A stretch of DNA of 64,000 nt from Crotophaga sulcirostris (Eukaryota; Chordata; Aves; Cuculiformes; Crotophagidae), in contig VYZB01000171.1 of assembly GCA_013397455.1 (NCBI GenBank), forward strand, positions 982,255 to 1,046,254, read 5' to 3'. Numbering within the stretch: position 1 is the stretch's first letter; each line of letters opens with the position of its first letter. Below the pieces are notes generated by a model. That model was given only the letters and a program-made list of their open reading frames with translations. It did no database searches and was not told the origin of the DNA. A program made the position numbers and the translations under genes. This document shows, piece after piece, positions 26,801-37,985 of this stretch.

Positions 26801-28997
26801 CAGGTTGACTAATGAATGTGCGCACAGAAACTCATCCGTCAACAATATCAACTTACAAAATCAACTGATTTAATTCATGTGAAAACATGTAGGAGGGATC
26901 ACACACCAGCAGAGCTATTTAAATTAGAAAAACTTGTGCTTCAAGCAGAGAAGTTTTTGATCTATGGTAAAAAACAAGATTGTATTGGTCATAATATGAC
27001 TTATTTTATTATCAGACCTCAGCTCAGCTGACATATTAAATCATCTCTCTTGTACCTATTCGACATGGAATAAAATCAGACTCAAGCCTTAGTCCAAACT
27101 TCAGGAAATTTAGTTTGAGATACAGACTTTGCAATTTCACTCTTTCTGATAATTTGGTTTTCGGGTTTTAGCTTTAGTTTATATTATCTGTAACAAGTTA
27201 TTCTGATTTCACCGAAGTCCCTGTACGAATCTATTAAGTGATTAAGGACTGCTAATTATTTTTGCCTTCCCTTTCAGTCTTCTGCTTAATCTCATGCACT
27301 CTCATTCAATTTTTTTTTCTTTACTCACTTTATTCTCACCTTCTTTTACCACAGGAAAAGATTTATGGATCTCTTACAGTGCTATATTTGCCTGTTTGGT
27401 GTAAACTTTGTACTGACATCCTGAAGCTTCCCTCTAGGTACTGAATTCAGGTATGGATCATTATGAACAAGGGGCCATCTTAACTCAGCTCTCCCTTTCT
27501 TCTCTTTTTTTCCCCATGTCAGCCAACTAGTACCAATGGCACCTTGAGAAGTCTACCAAAGCATCCATTTTTTTGTTTACTCTTTGACAAATGCCAAGGC
27601 ATAACATTGGATCATGCCTACCATAGCAAGGCTGCCCAAGTCATTTCCCACCCAAGAAAAGTCAAGATTTTGAAGCAGGCCTGCCTGAATATTCTCAAAG
27701 GATAAACAAAGAAAGTGTATGTGAACTACTTGCACAGCCATGGGTTTGCCAACCATCTCTCTTTCTTTGGCCATACCTGTTGTGAAAATTGAACAAAACA
27801 CTACAGGTACCCAAATGCATGATTGAAAATGCAATTGCACCTCTGAGACTGAAATGGCTGAAACAGCTTTGACAAGTGGAAATGCCATATAAATCTACTG
27901 ATGGAGTTGTGGTCATTAAGTCATGTGACTTTCAGCACCACAATCTAATATTTCATCAAGGTCAAAGAGAAATTTATGGAATCTACAAAGATGATGATCA
28001 AAATGCCATCCTACTAGGGAATACCATGACATATGGTGAAGCTAGGAGAAAAATTATTTTATTATGCCTTTCCTTTAGGTCAGACCTTTTATTCTCTTTT
28101 TTGACAACGTTTTCTAAGAACTGTGGTTGGTTTTGTAAGGGCATACATAGTTGTTGTTTCCTTTGAAGTTTGGGTCAAAACTTTCAGCAGCTTTCCATTA
28201 CCGTGTCTTTAACCTCACACTGCCTTTCCTGAACAAAATGTCAACTTAAAAATTGGATTCTGCAGAACCTAATTCATTTTTCCCCTTTGGAAGAGTCAGT
28301 AGTGTGTTAGTGCCAAACAAAAGGTGATGAAAGGTCTGTCTCCAGATGGCATTGTAAAAGCCGTAAGCTTTGCTTTGTCAAAGACAAGCTCAGCTTGCCA
28401 AATCCACCAGCTGTATACAATGAAGAAAGTATTGCTGTTCCAGTTTTCTTGAACCCATATCTTCCAAGGTGGGAAGGATTAATTGATCCTTTCTTACTCT
28501 TTCTGTCTGTTTATCTGTTTAGCCTCCAGCTGATGAGATTGCAGGTACTATATTTCACTAAAATTCCAAGAGGCACAAGATTTTCAGGACTAGGGAAGGA
28601 TCATGCACCTTCCTTCAGGGTATTCTACAAAATCCCTCCTTTACATTGCACCTATTTTGGAGACTGGTAAGTTCAGGACCGTTGGATAGACACTAGAGTA
28701 GACACTAGATCATGGATAACTGTTTGAATGCGATCGACACCACTTCTTACTTGTGCAAGCCATAACTAATCTCAGTGTTTGTGACCCAACTTTTAGGAGG
28801 TTATTTTAATGAACCACATAAATGTAGGTTAAAGAATATGAAAATCCTGCCAATATCAAGAGAACCAAGAGATTATCTGTTTCCATGGACTGTTTACACA
28901 GACTCTGACAGTATACCTCATTAGGGTCTCATTAGGGTACATTTTTTCTCAGCATCCTGACAAACTGGTTACCCTAGCTCCAAGTTCATAGAAGGCT
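20851..28997. other. Non-coding AT-rich stretch
   Basis: About 8 kb of unique AT-rich sequence. A CTCF-core-like motif lies at 23346-23362. A protein-like frame at 27876-28070 carries an apparent frame switch upstream and is described as a finding. No repeat family or recognised gene is seen. Confidence 0.4.
23346..23362 (+). promoter_or_regulatory. CTCF-core-like motif
   Basis: CCAGAAGAGGGCAGCAG matches the CTCF core (CCA..AGRKGGCAG) at its most constrained positions but deviates at positions 4 and 5. A single short motif in 64 kb can occur by chance. Confidence 0.25.
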
Positions 28998-29118
28998 CAT
29001 TCCTGGAAGTGTTCAAGGCCAGGCTGGAAGAGGCTTTGAGCAACTTGATCTAGTGAAAGATGTCCCTGCCCACAGATGGTCTTTAAGGTCCCTTCCAATC
29101 TAAATATTCTATGATTCT
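28998..29118 (+). mobile_element. CR1 LINE 3' tail fragment
   Basis: This segment carries TTCCTGGAAGTGTTCAAGGC, CAGGCTGGAAGAGGCTTTGAG, GATGTCCCTGCCCA, GGTCTTTAAGGTCCCTTCCA and the terminal ATTCTATGATTCT, all in CR1 order on the plus strand. Only the last 120 bp survive and no internal CR1 sequence is seen upstream, so it is an extreme 5' truncation. Confidence 0.92.
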
Positions 29119-29454
29119 TGTATATCTTAATACCAATTGTTCAACCTATTCAAGTGGGGAATCTGAGTGGTTGAACAATAACCTAAAACTTTAGGACAGA
29201 AATTGAAATTGCAGAAAATAAGCGAAATAAATATAAGAAATGACTGTGATCGTGATTTTTTTGGTCTGTCAAATAGATTTACAAGGTCTTTTTTCTTATA
29301 TTTCTTCTATATGCTTCTGTTCAATGAGACTACCTCAGTCCACAATAGCTTCAGCTTCTCCCAGGATAATTACAGTATTAATGCAAGTCAGGTCATCTTT
29401 TAACAATGCCCGCATAAAACTACTTTGAGCACTATAGCAGCATACATTGTCCTA
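29119..29454. other. Non-coding stretch, nothing recognised
   Basis: Unique AT-rich sequence between the CR1 tail and a block of protein-like minus-strand frames. Nothing can be assigned. Confidence 0.4.
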
Positions 29455-29601
29455 CTACTTAAAGGCAAAACCATCAAGTAAGCAACTGGTTCCACTGTGT
29501 CTTGGCTCATGCAGCAGGTCATAAAGAAGAGGTGTGGGAGAGTTGGTGCTGCTGTCTCCTTGGATGGAGATCCCACTGGTTTCCTTGCCAATGTCTTGCT
29601 C
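29455..29601 (-). other. Protein-like minus frame, possibly decayed
   Basis: Reading on minus from an AG at 29603-29602, 48 codons run to a TAG at 29457-29455. The peptide starts EQDIGKETSGISIQGDSS and continues with SPTPLLYDLLHEPRHSG, which looks more protein-like than the surrounding noise. The same frame continues upstream as protein-like sequence (NAEMIPDVGYHFMHL) interrupted by TAG and TGA. That pattern fits either an exon with an intron boundary or a decayed coding copy. I do not recognise a family, and an alternative minus frame is also open through the region. Confidence 0.15.
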
Positions 29602-29817
29602 CTGTCAGTTACTAGACTACAGGTGCATAAAGTGGTAGCCAACATCTGGAATCATTTCAGCATTGCTAAATCCATCACTACACCCTTAGAAATATGAAGA
29701 TGTCATTAAAATACATAAAAATATATGAATGGAAAATTATCTCTAATATCCATCCAACTCTGACAAGAGAATTTGAGATTCTCTTTTTACTAATAGTGCA
29801 TAATGAATTGAACATAC

Positions 29818-30033
29818 CTAACACAGGCAGATGGAAAATTAATGAAAAACAACATGTACATATTTTTAAGGCAATCTTGAAGTCTCTCCAAAATAAAACG
29901 GAACTTCTCAGGAGTGAATTCTTTCTCATTTGTGAACAGCATACTCAGACAATCACACACAAATTTCCAGCCTATGATGGTCAGAACTTCAAACAATTCT
30001 AACTTCAGCTGGTTTTGTTCATTTGTTTCTCTT
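29818..30033 (-). other. Candidate minus-strand coding exon
   Basis: On minus, an acceptor-like ATCCCCAAGCTTAG (ending at 30034) is followed by 216 bp with one open frame, ending at GTTAG/GTATGT, a good donor (GT at 29817-29816). The open frame runs stop to stop from about 30063 to 29790. The peptide is charged and helix-like (QLKLELFEVLTIIGWKF, then NEKEFTPEKFRFILERLQD). Length is a multiple of three, so skipping would keep frame. The plus-strand 102-codon frame over the same bases is probably its shadow, or both are chance. Family not recognised. Confidence 0.15.
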
Positions 30034-30063
30034 CTAAGCTTGGGGATAACATTTCAATGATTA

Positions 30064-33000
30064 TGAATCTGGACTTAATTTCTATCTTGTGTGATGCAAA
30101 GGTATGACTTCTGTGTGAGGCAGGTGCTTCTAAAACTCTTGAGCAAGAAAATCAAGGTCACTGTTACTGATACAGTAGGAAATTGCATTTTGAATGGATT
30201 TGTTTCTTATAATGTTTTCCAATAATAAGTCATTTTACAGAATAGAAGCAAACCACAATTAGTATAGAAAACAACTACTCTGTAGAACACTTTGCACAGA
30301 GAAAATTATTATCCATGTATAACTTTAAACTATTCGTGAAAAAAGTAATTATTTTGGCTGTCATAAACATCATGTCCATCACATCTCAAAAGGTGATTCT
30401 CATCTTTAACCGAGTGACTGATTCACCTTTAACAGACATGAAGAACTAGAAATGGAAATAAAAGATATACTGCCTAGATTACAGTTCTTGTACTTCTCAG
30501 AATAACATTCTATATTTACTTTTTATTTGGAGGATCATTTCTTATCCTCTGATTGAAAGAATATAATCTCTTACCATGCCACATAATCTGCTTCAATTTC
30601 TGTGCATAACACAGAGTCTTTTTTACATCATTCCAGGTCAAATGCAACAGTTGCTCAGTGGTAAAACCACACAAATTAAACAATCCACAAGAAATAGATT
30701 GTGTTGTGGGGAGCACAGAACAGAGGAAAGGAAAACAAGGACTCAAGGAAATGCTATGTTTGCTGAAGTGAATCATCTAGAGGAAGGTTATGTCATGGAT
30801 CTAACTTGAGAAAGGAGTCCAACCAAAGAATAGCAACATTTGAGTTTCAAATAAAGCAGCAACTTCTTAACTTTCTCCAAAGCCAAGGGATTTATTTCAC
30901 TATGAAAACAACGTAGAACAGCTCCATGGATTGTTGGAAAGACTAAAGCACCACAAAACAAATATTTTTGAGGACACTTAACTGGTGACCCTCTCTTTGC
31001 TTCTTGGCTCTCTTACTCCACTTCCAATGGCTCAGAATATTAATGCCACTAAGATATTAATAGATGATCTTTTCCTCTATTTTCTTGATATTTTCCTTTA
31101 ACAAACTGTGTTGATTTTTGCATTCAGTGATATCTCATTTCCACAGCACCTTGCAACAAGAGAAAAGAGAAAAGAGAAGACAAACAAAACTTCTGCACAG
31201 TTAGCATGTGGTCCCTGATATCTCCCAATGCACTGCATATGCAGTACTACATTGCTGGTCATGCCCCATCGACATTCCCTCCAGTTGCAGATGTCCTATC
31301 TCTTCCACTACTCCAAGGCAGTGATGATTCAGTATGATTAATACTCGCTCCTGAGTTCTAATTTTCATCCCTCTCACTGTTGCTTAAAATCCCTCATTTC
31401 CATGGCTTGAAATTAATTTATGTCCATTACGATTAAGATTTATAGAAGCAGCTTTCATTCCTTCTATACCTTTCTCTAACGAACAACAGAGGGTAAGGTT
31501 TAGTAACGATGGCTTAGACCATATTCTTCAGAGAGCAAATCTAGGCTTCTTTTCTGCTAATCTCCAAAGAAAATCTGCAGAAATGGACATATACTCCACA
31601 GGCTCAGGATGGCTGGTAAAACAGACAATATGTAAGGTTGACAGAGAAATCAGATTTTTTCTTATGCTTTCAAAGTGTGTCAGCGAAACATGTTAAGGTA
31701 TTCATGCTAAATTTAGATTACTTGAAATTTATCACTACAAAATAGCACAGTTGTGTTGAAATTGCTAATGAATCCAAATTATAAATAAAATGACCTTTCA
31801 GCTGTAAGAAAGTTAAGTCATCCGAATCTTTTGTGACTTATAGGTGAAAGTCAGTTTTGAGGAAGAAGTTGTATGCAGCCAAAAAGGTTGAATATCTTTT
31901 AACTGTGATCCACTGCATGGGGTTAGAAACTACTGGGCCTGTTTGCAAATACTTCTATGTGACTGAAATATTTCCATTTCATTATAAGGTCTGGCACCAA
32001 TTGCTGTTTGACTATCCACAGATGTTCCTACAGAAAGTGATGCAAAAATAGGGGAGTTATAGAGAATTTGTGCTGGGGCACCTGAAAAATATAATATAGC
32101 CCTTGATGCCTGTGATCTGCGATGAAATGATGAAACAAAGCCACCCTATAATTTCAGCCTTGAATGTTGGATTTAAAGCTGGTAGTGCCATCTAGTGGGC
32201 AAAGGAAGAATTGAAAAGTACAAACACAAATGGCCAGAATCCTGAGAATTTCAGGCATTATATCGAGATTTAGGAAATATATTGGAAATAGATATCACTT
32301 AAAAGTTTATAAGATTTAGAATATTTCAGATTAATGTGAAATTTAATGGATGACGTTAAGAAAAAATATGAAATAATTTGGTACAGGTTTTCCATCACCA
32401 GTGACACACTTCATCTGATTATGATAGCTCTATAGCTTCTTTCCCATAACTTGTCAGGTTCTGTGTTTTAGTTCTTGATGGGTTTGGACTGTCCTGTAAA
32501 TCTGCATAGACTCATTGACCTTTCCTTTTTTTCCTTCTTTTCCAACATCTAAATTATTGTTCTTATTGCTTCATTTTTGTTTTAATGTAGCTCAAGAGGA
32601 AGCACAGAAGATTTGAGTTTTCAAATAAATACAGGTTATTTTGTCTTTTTATCCTCTTATGGCTTAGCTTGTTTAGATTGTCTCACTTCTGGGAGGTTTC
32701 ACAGCTCTCGGTTATGTATAATATGTTACTCTTAAGAACTACAGAATTCTTACAGACTGCTCAGTACACGTAGGGCTGTAAAATGGAAGGGTAAAATGCT
32801 ATTTCCAATTCTTCATCTCTTTGTGTGGCTCGGGGTAATCAAATTTATCAACTTATTTTTCCTTTTCCCTGTCTCTAAATATTGATAAATCTTTGTCTCT
32901 TTTGAGAAACCAGAATTAAGTTTTTATTAAAAAATAGTTTCCATTTTCAATTATTTCTGCTTTTGTAAAATACATTTATGTTTATGCATACAAATCACTA

Positions 33001-36000
33001 CATAAAAAATAACATTCTTAAACAAGTAGAGTGCTAGTAACCAATAACTAATTCTTCACTTCTAAATGGGGGACAGTGTCTCCCAAGCAAGGATAATTAC
33101 TGTTATTTCTTGAACATTTCGGTGTGCCAGCCAATATTCTCTGATCTTTCCTTTCGGTTTTACTGATGGTACATCACCAAATTTCAGTTATCTCAAGAGG
33201 CCCACACTATTCTCACTGGGTGATTTATGAGTAAAGAGTATAAGCAAAACTCTCCTTGAAAGCCCACTCCTTTTTGCAGTCAGGCTGAGGAACCTGAGAG
33301 GTTCACGCATTCCCGGATATCCTCAACCAGCCAGCAGTGCCTGAGGATGTCTCAGAGAGGAAAAGTTTGTACAGGTTTAGCTCCTGGGGCAAGTTCTTAG
33401 CTCATGTTAATCATCATCTTTTCATCTCAGATGGAGCTAGGTCACTTTACAAGGACTGTGCATCTTTCATTTCCTCTCTCTTCCCCCTACAGCTTACGCA
33501 GTGATTTGCTAATACTGAATATGTAGCGTATGTTCCTGGGGTTTATGGGCCTTTTCTTGACAGATATGAAATAGTTGTCAGTTACGACCAAAAAGCATAG
33601 AGAAGTGACAAGAATATAAATTATTTGGATGAATGCTACTGCAGAAGATGCTGGAACAACTGTCAACATCTTTAAATGACTCTGTGATTCTGAGATCTGG
33701 ACTTCCAGATTATTGCTGTTAGAGAGTATATGAATTTGGTGGCAATGGCAAGAAGGTGGCAGTCACAGTTTGTCCTGTAAAGAGCTTACAAGCAATTTAC
33801 CTCCTTTCATGTAAATGAAACTAAAGTCTAACTTACACAAAATACAGACATTTCATAAAATATAAAATCAGTAGGTAGTGGCTGCCTATGTTAAACTGCA
33901 AATTTTACTTGAGTTAGAGTAGGTTTTATAGTCTGTGATTTTACAGTGCGACCTTTGGAGGGACTAGAAATAATTCAATAAAAAGTAGCCCTGACCTCAA
34001 GGACTTCTTCATGTAAAAGGTAACATAAGCCCTTACTAGCAGCCATTTTCACTACATATATATATTATTTTACAATATCCATATTCTTGTCATAAACTTC
34101 AGTTTACCATCTCGTAGTGTATCCAGGACTTTAAAACTGCATTTTTCCTCTTTTATCGCTGTGTTTACTTCAGGGGAGTGCAAGGGTGACATCCAGTGGT
34201 CTATTAAGTTAGCTGTACAAATGGACTAAGTCTTCAGTGAAGCAAGATCTCACTGATGCCTTTAAAGACATAAAATTATATCTATTAAAGCTTAGCTTAG
34301 ATCAAAATGAGACTGCATGATTACCTATATGTATCCCAGACTGCAACCTATAATAAATTCTTTCCATGTCTCCATACATTTTAATTCAGAATTAGGAAGA
34401 CGAGAGCATTAGTAAACAACAGGAGGGTAAAGGAATATTCTGAAAACTGCCCCTCTTCTCCCAGTACCCTGGTTCAGTAGCTTCCCTAGGAAGTTCTCAG
34501 GTCAACAAAATTACCTCTGTGTCCAAATTGCCTGGTCGTATCCCAAACCCTGATTTACACAAGTAGGACCCCAATAAAGTGAGGAGGGCTCAGAGAGTGA
34601 AGTAGCATCTTTTCTTAGACCAGATGATGTTGTTACAAGTAGATGACTCTCAGAACTCACGACTTCACAGTGAACTCAATGTGAAGACTGAGGCATCCTA
34701 GGAACAGAAGCAGAAAATCCCATGGGGGGATACGCCTGCACTACAGAAATTCAGGTGCGTGATTTAAGTTTCTTCTCTGTGAGAAGGTGTTACTCAGGGT
34801 TGTCAGGAGGTACCAGTCTCACGATGATGATTTTGAGCACTGACCTTGATCTCTGTCCATCCCACGAAGCTGAAGGAGTAACTTCCCCCTTTTGCACTAT
34901 TCACTGATTACTCTCCTATTGAGCAGGAGGAAGACCTCAGCTATGTGCCTCTTTGGTGCCTGTGGAGACCTGAAGGTCCATCATACAGGACCCAGGCAGA
35001 TGCAGCAAAAAGGATATTCTAAGTTATAGGGAAAATACAAGGCTTCTGCCTCTACCCTCACAAGTGTCAGTATTTTACACTTAGCGCTCACAGAGCTTGT
35101 GCAGGAGTCAAGCCACCCCCATCCTTGTCCCCAGGCCACAGACTCATGCTTTCTCTGCCCTAATAATTACTTAATTATTGCCGCATGGAAAAGTTTCAAC
35201 AGATGGTCTGAAGCTGAATAAATTCTATTCCTGCAGGCCAAGGATTCAATAAAATTTGGACCCCACACCCCAGTGAGCCCTCTAGCAGCTGAGCCTGTGA
35301 AGCTGGCAAGGAGTCCTGAGCTTTTTACTGCATGATGTATTTTGTGAGTGTTTCATGTGAGTGCCTATCAAGACTGTAGATGAAGGGGCACAGGGATCTG
35401 GGCAGCAGCTGAGCAAGCATTTTAAGGTTAGAAGTTTTAGATCTACACATCAGCAAAGCAGTTCATAGGCATCTGTGTCCTTTTTTGATCTAACTGGAAA
35501 CACCCAGTGCACAGGCATATTTATGGCTTAAACTGAACAGATAATATTTAGGATAACTCCTTTGTAGCAATGAATAGGAAAGGCTTGCCTCATATCTGAT
35601 CCTATCATTACTTTTGTTTCCCTCACATTCCCCTTGTCCCCCCCACAATTTTGCCCCTTGTCATTTACAGCTTTGCTGCTCCTTCCCAGAACCATGGGTA
35701 TACAACAACATTCTGCATGGTGGAATGATGCTGCACGCTGAGCACAATGAGGTAGTTTTTCCTTTCCTTTTTTTTTTTAATATTAGTGTCTGGACAAAGT
35801 GGAAAGTCAATTAATAGATTTTAAACTGAGAGGCTATTATGATCAGATGATTTGACTACTTGGATAAAAGTTGCCAAGGAACCTCACCTGGTCCTCTCCA
35901 CAAAAAAAAGGCACAAGCCAGAAACGGGCAGGTCACATAGCACAGACTGGTCCTCAGCAGTAACCATGGAATACCTCAGGAGGAACTGACAAGGCAAACA
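30064..36000. other. Non-coding AT-rich stretch
   Basis: Unique AT-rich sequence with small simple repeats (for example the GAGAAAA units at 31159-31181). A CTAGTGG-containing motif at 32185-32201 (GTGCCATCTAGTGGGCA) faintly resembles the CTCF core. No gene, RNA or repeat family is supported. Confidence 0.4.
31159..31181 (+). repeat. (GAAAA)n simple repeat
   Basis: Three imperfect AGAAAAG units in tandem. Short purine tract. Confidence 0.6.
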
Positions 36001-36072
36001 AGGCTGTGGGAGGGCAGCCCAAGCTGCCAGAGTAATACCATGTGGCAGCTCAAATGGCAACATTTGTTTCAG

Positions 36073-36372
36073 GACTGGCTTAAATATCACAGCTATCCAA
36101 AAGTAACTTCCAAGGATGATAAAGAAATTTGTCTTACATGCAATGATAGTATCTATATTGAAAATAAAATTGAGGGCTCACTGTATGATTTAAATATGTT
36201 TAAATTGAACTGTGATCTGGGGAACAACAAAAGAGAAGGATTTGATATGAATGCTTGTTGGAAAAACCCATCAGCATATTCTGTCTCTGACGGTGTCATC
36301 AAAGTTACACAAGATATGAGTGAAATCAACTCAGCATCATCTGGAAAGCACTGTGCAACAGCTAGGGACTGA
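36073..36372 (+). other. Unassigned open frame, candidate exon
   Basis: A 99-codon frame and a TGA stop follow a CATTTGTTTCAG acceptor-like sequence. The frame extends upstream to a TAG at 35938 and has an ATG at 36040. The predicted peptide is hydrophilic, with DWLKYHSYPKVTSKDDKEI near its start and no membrane segment or recognised domain. Stop-to-stop length is about 144 codons, which is expected a few times by chance in 64 kb of six frames. It is reported because composition is unusually even, not because a family is known. Confidence 0.15.
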
Positions 36373-36653
36373 ATTTATATAATACGTTCAAGGGAAAAGC
36401 AGCTTATTTTTAGCTGACTGTGTGTAGCAAGCAGGCCTAGAAACTGAGACTCAAATATGACAAAACAGCACTATCCTGAAAAGAGAAAAGCAGTAACCAA
36501 AAACAAGCAAGCGAACAAACACATAGTGAATAATGAGAAAAAAATCAGGGCTCACTACATAGAGCAGGAAGTCTTGATGCATTCTAAGGAAGAGTTACAA
36601 AAGAAAATAATTTATTAAAATAAGATTTGTATGCCATGCTTGTATTTTTACAG

Positions 36654-36845
36654 GTAATTAAAGGCTTCACACCACACTTCAGATTTTCACCCCAAGTAGG
36701 ATTGCTTTTCACTTCTGTACCAATTCATTTTATTTCTGACTCCTTGCACACGCCAGGGATGAAGGTCTGGGATACTATGAAAAGATTTGCAAGCTCTGCG
36801 CTTGTGCTGATCGAGGACAATTCTATTTTGTGGCAACTTAGAAAG
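36654..36845 (+). other. Candidate 64-codon phase-0 exon
   Basis: An acceptor-like tract (GCTTGTATTTTTACAG, ending at 36653) and a donor-like AAAG/GTATCC (GT at 36846) bound 192 bp that is fully open in one frame, phase 0 to phase 0. The peptide begins VIKGFTPHFRFSPQVG and ends VLIEDNSILWQLRK. No family is recognised. The donor deviates from consensus after the third intron base. It lies 280 bp after the stop of the open frame at 36073-36372, so the two cannot be consecutive exons without a further splice. Confidence 0.13.
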
Positions 36846-37864
36846 GTATCCCACTAATTTGTTGCAAAAAAACCCTTTCAGTCCATGACATGAAAACGCA
36901 GTGTTAAATTAAGTGTCCCCACCGCCTCTGTAGTGGATGTGTACCTGGATCCCCCAGCACACTCTGCTAAAGCCTTGAAATGCTGAGCTGAAATATGTGA
37001 GTGGCATGTTTGGCTCCATCATAGACTTCTGCAAGTGCCACTTCCACTGTCACATCCAGCAAAAGACAAGCAATGTGCTGCAGAGGGCAGGAGGAGCAGC
37101 CCCAAGTTCTTTATCCTGACCTGTACTACTTCACAAGCTTTTTGCCTGGTAGATGTTGCTCAGCATTTCACTGCTTAACATTTTTTAAAGCACAATGTTT
37201 GGAGCAGGTCTATGGGCTGAAGCAAAGACAGGTATCAGCACTTGCTTTGTCATGTGGTGTTTGGTCAGATGGTCGGTACCAGAAGTCGTCTGTATCTCCT
37301 GCTCCCTAGTCCCCACACCGACCCTGGGCTCCCACAAACACGGGTGAGGAGGCCATCGGCAGGGGTAGGAGGGACAGCACATGGCAAACACATCCGCACT
37401 GAAAAGCCCACCTCTACCAAAAAGAAACTCCTTCCACAGGAAATTAGTGAAAGAAAAAGAAACAATTTAAGCTTTCAGGGCCTGTTATCAGTACAAACAC
37501 TTGTGTTAATAAGAATCTCAGTTTTAGTTGTTTCTGTGCAAACGATCCTTTCCAAATGACCACGACGTAATGAAATATAAACCATCCAGATGCACTGGAT
37601 AAACATAAGAGACACTCTCGACTCTATAAACCCTCTAACAATAAAAACAATAACAAAAAGTTGACAGAGGAACTCAAGAATCATTGAAAGTTTTCCAAAG
37701 GAAGAAAACAAATCAGGTAGGGTCAGCCCAAAATATTTAAAGTCTAAAGCAATCATCCCAAACGTGCTTTTCATACTATAGATTTCACTACCACATCTTT
37801 CCACATCCTGCTTAGAGCTACCTGCTTAATAATACACACATTAACTAGCTAAAGGTGCACATGC

Positions 37865-37892
37865 TATATATATATATGATATACATATATAT
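37865..37892. repeat. (TA)n microsatellite, interrupted
   Basis: TATATATATATAT followed by GATATACATATATAT. Self-complementary A/T tract. Confidence 0.75.
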
Positions 37893-37945
37893 GGATTTTA
37901 TGTAAATTGTCTATAGTGTACAGCTTGACTCTTGTGTTTTTGATC

Positions 37946-37985
37946 TGCTGATTATCTCCAAGTGTTGCTGATAATCTCCAAGTGT
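37946..37985 (+). repeat. Tandem 20-bp duplication
   Basis: Two adjacent 20-bp units, TGCTGATTATCTCCAAGTGT and a copy with one change (TAA for TTA). Confidence 0.9.
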
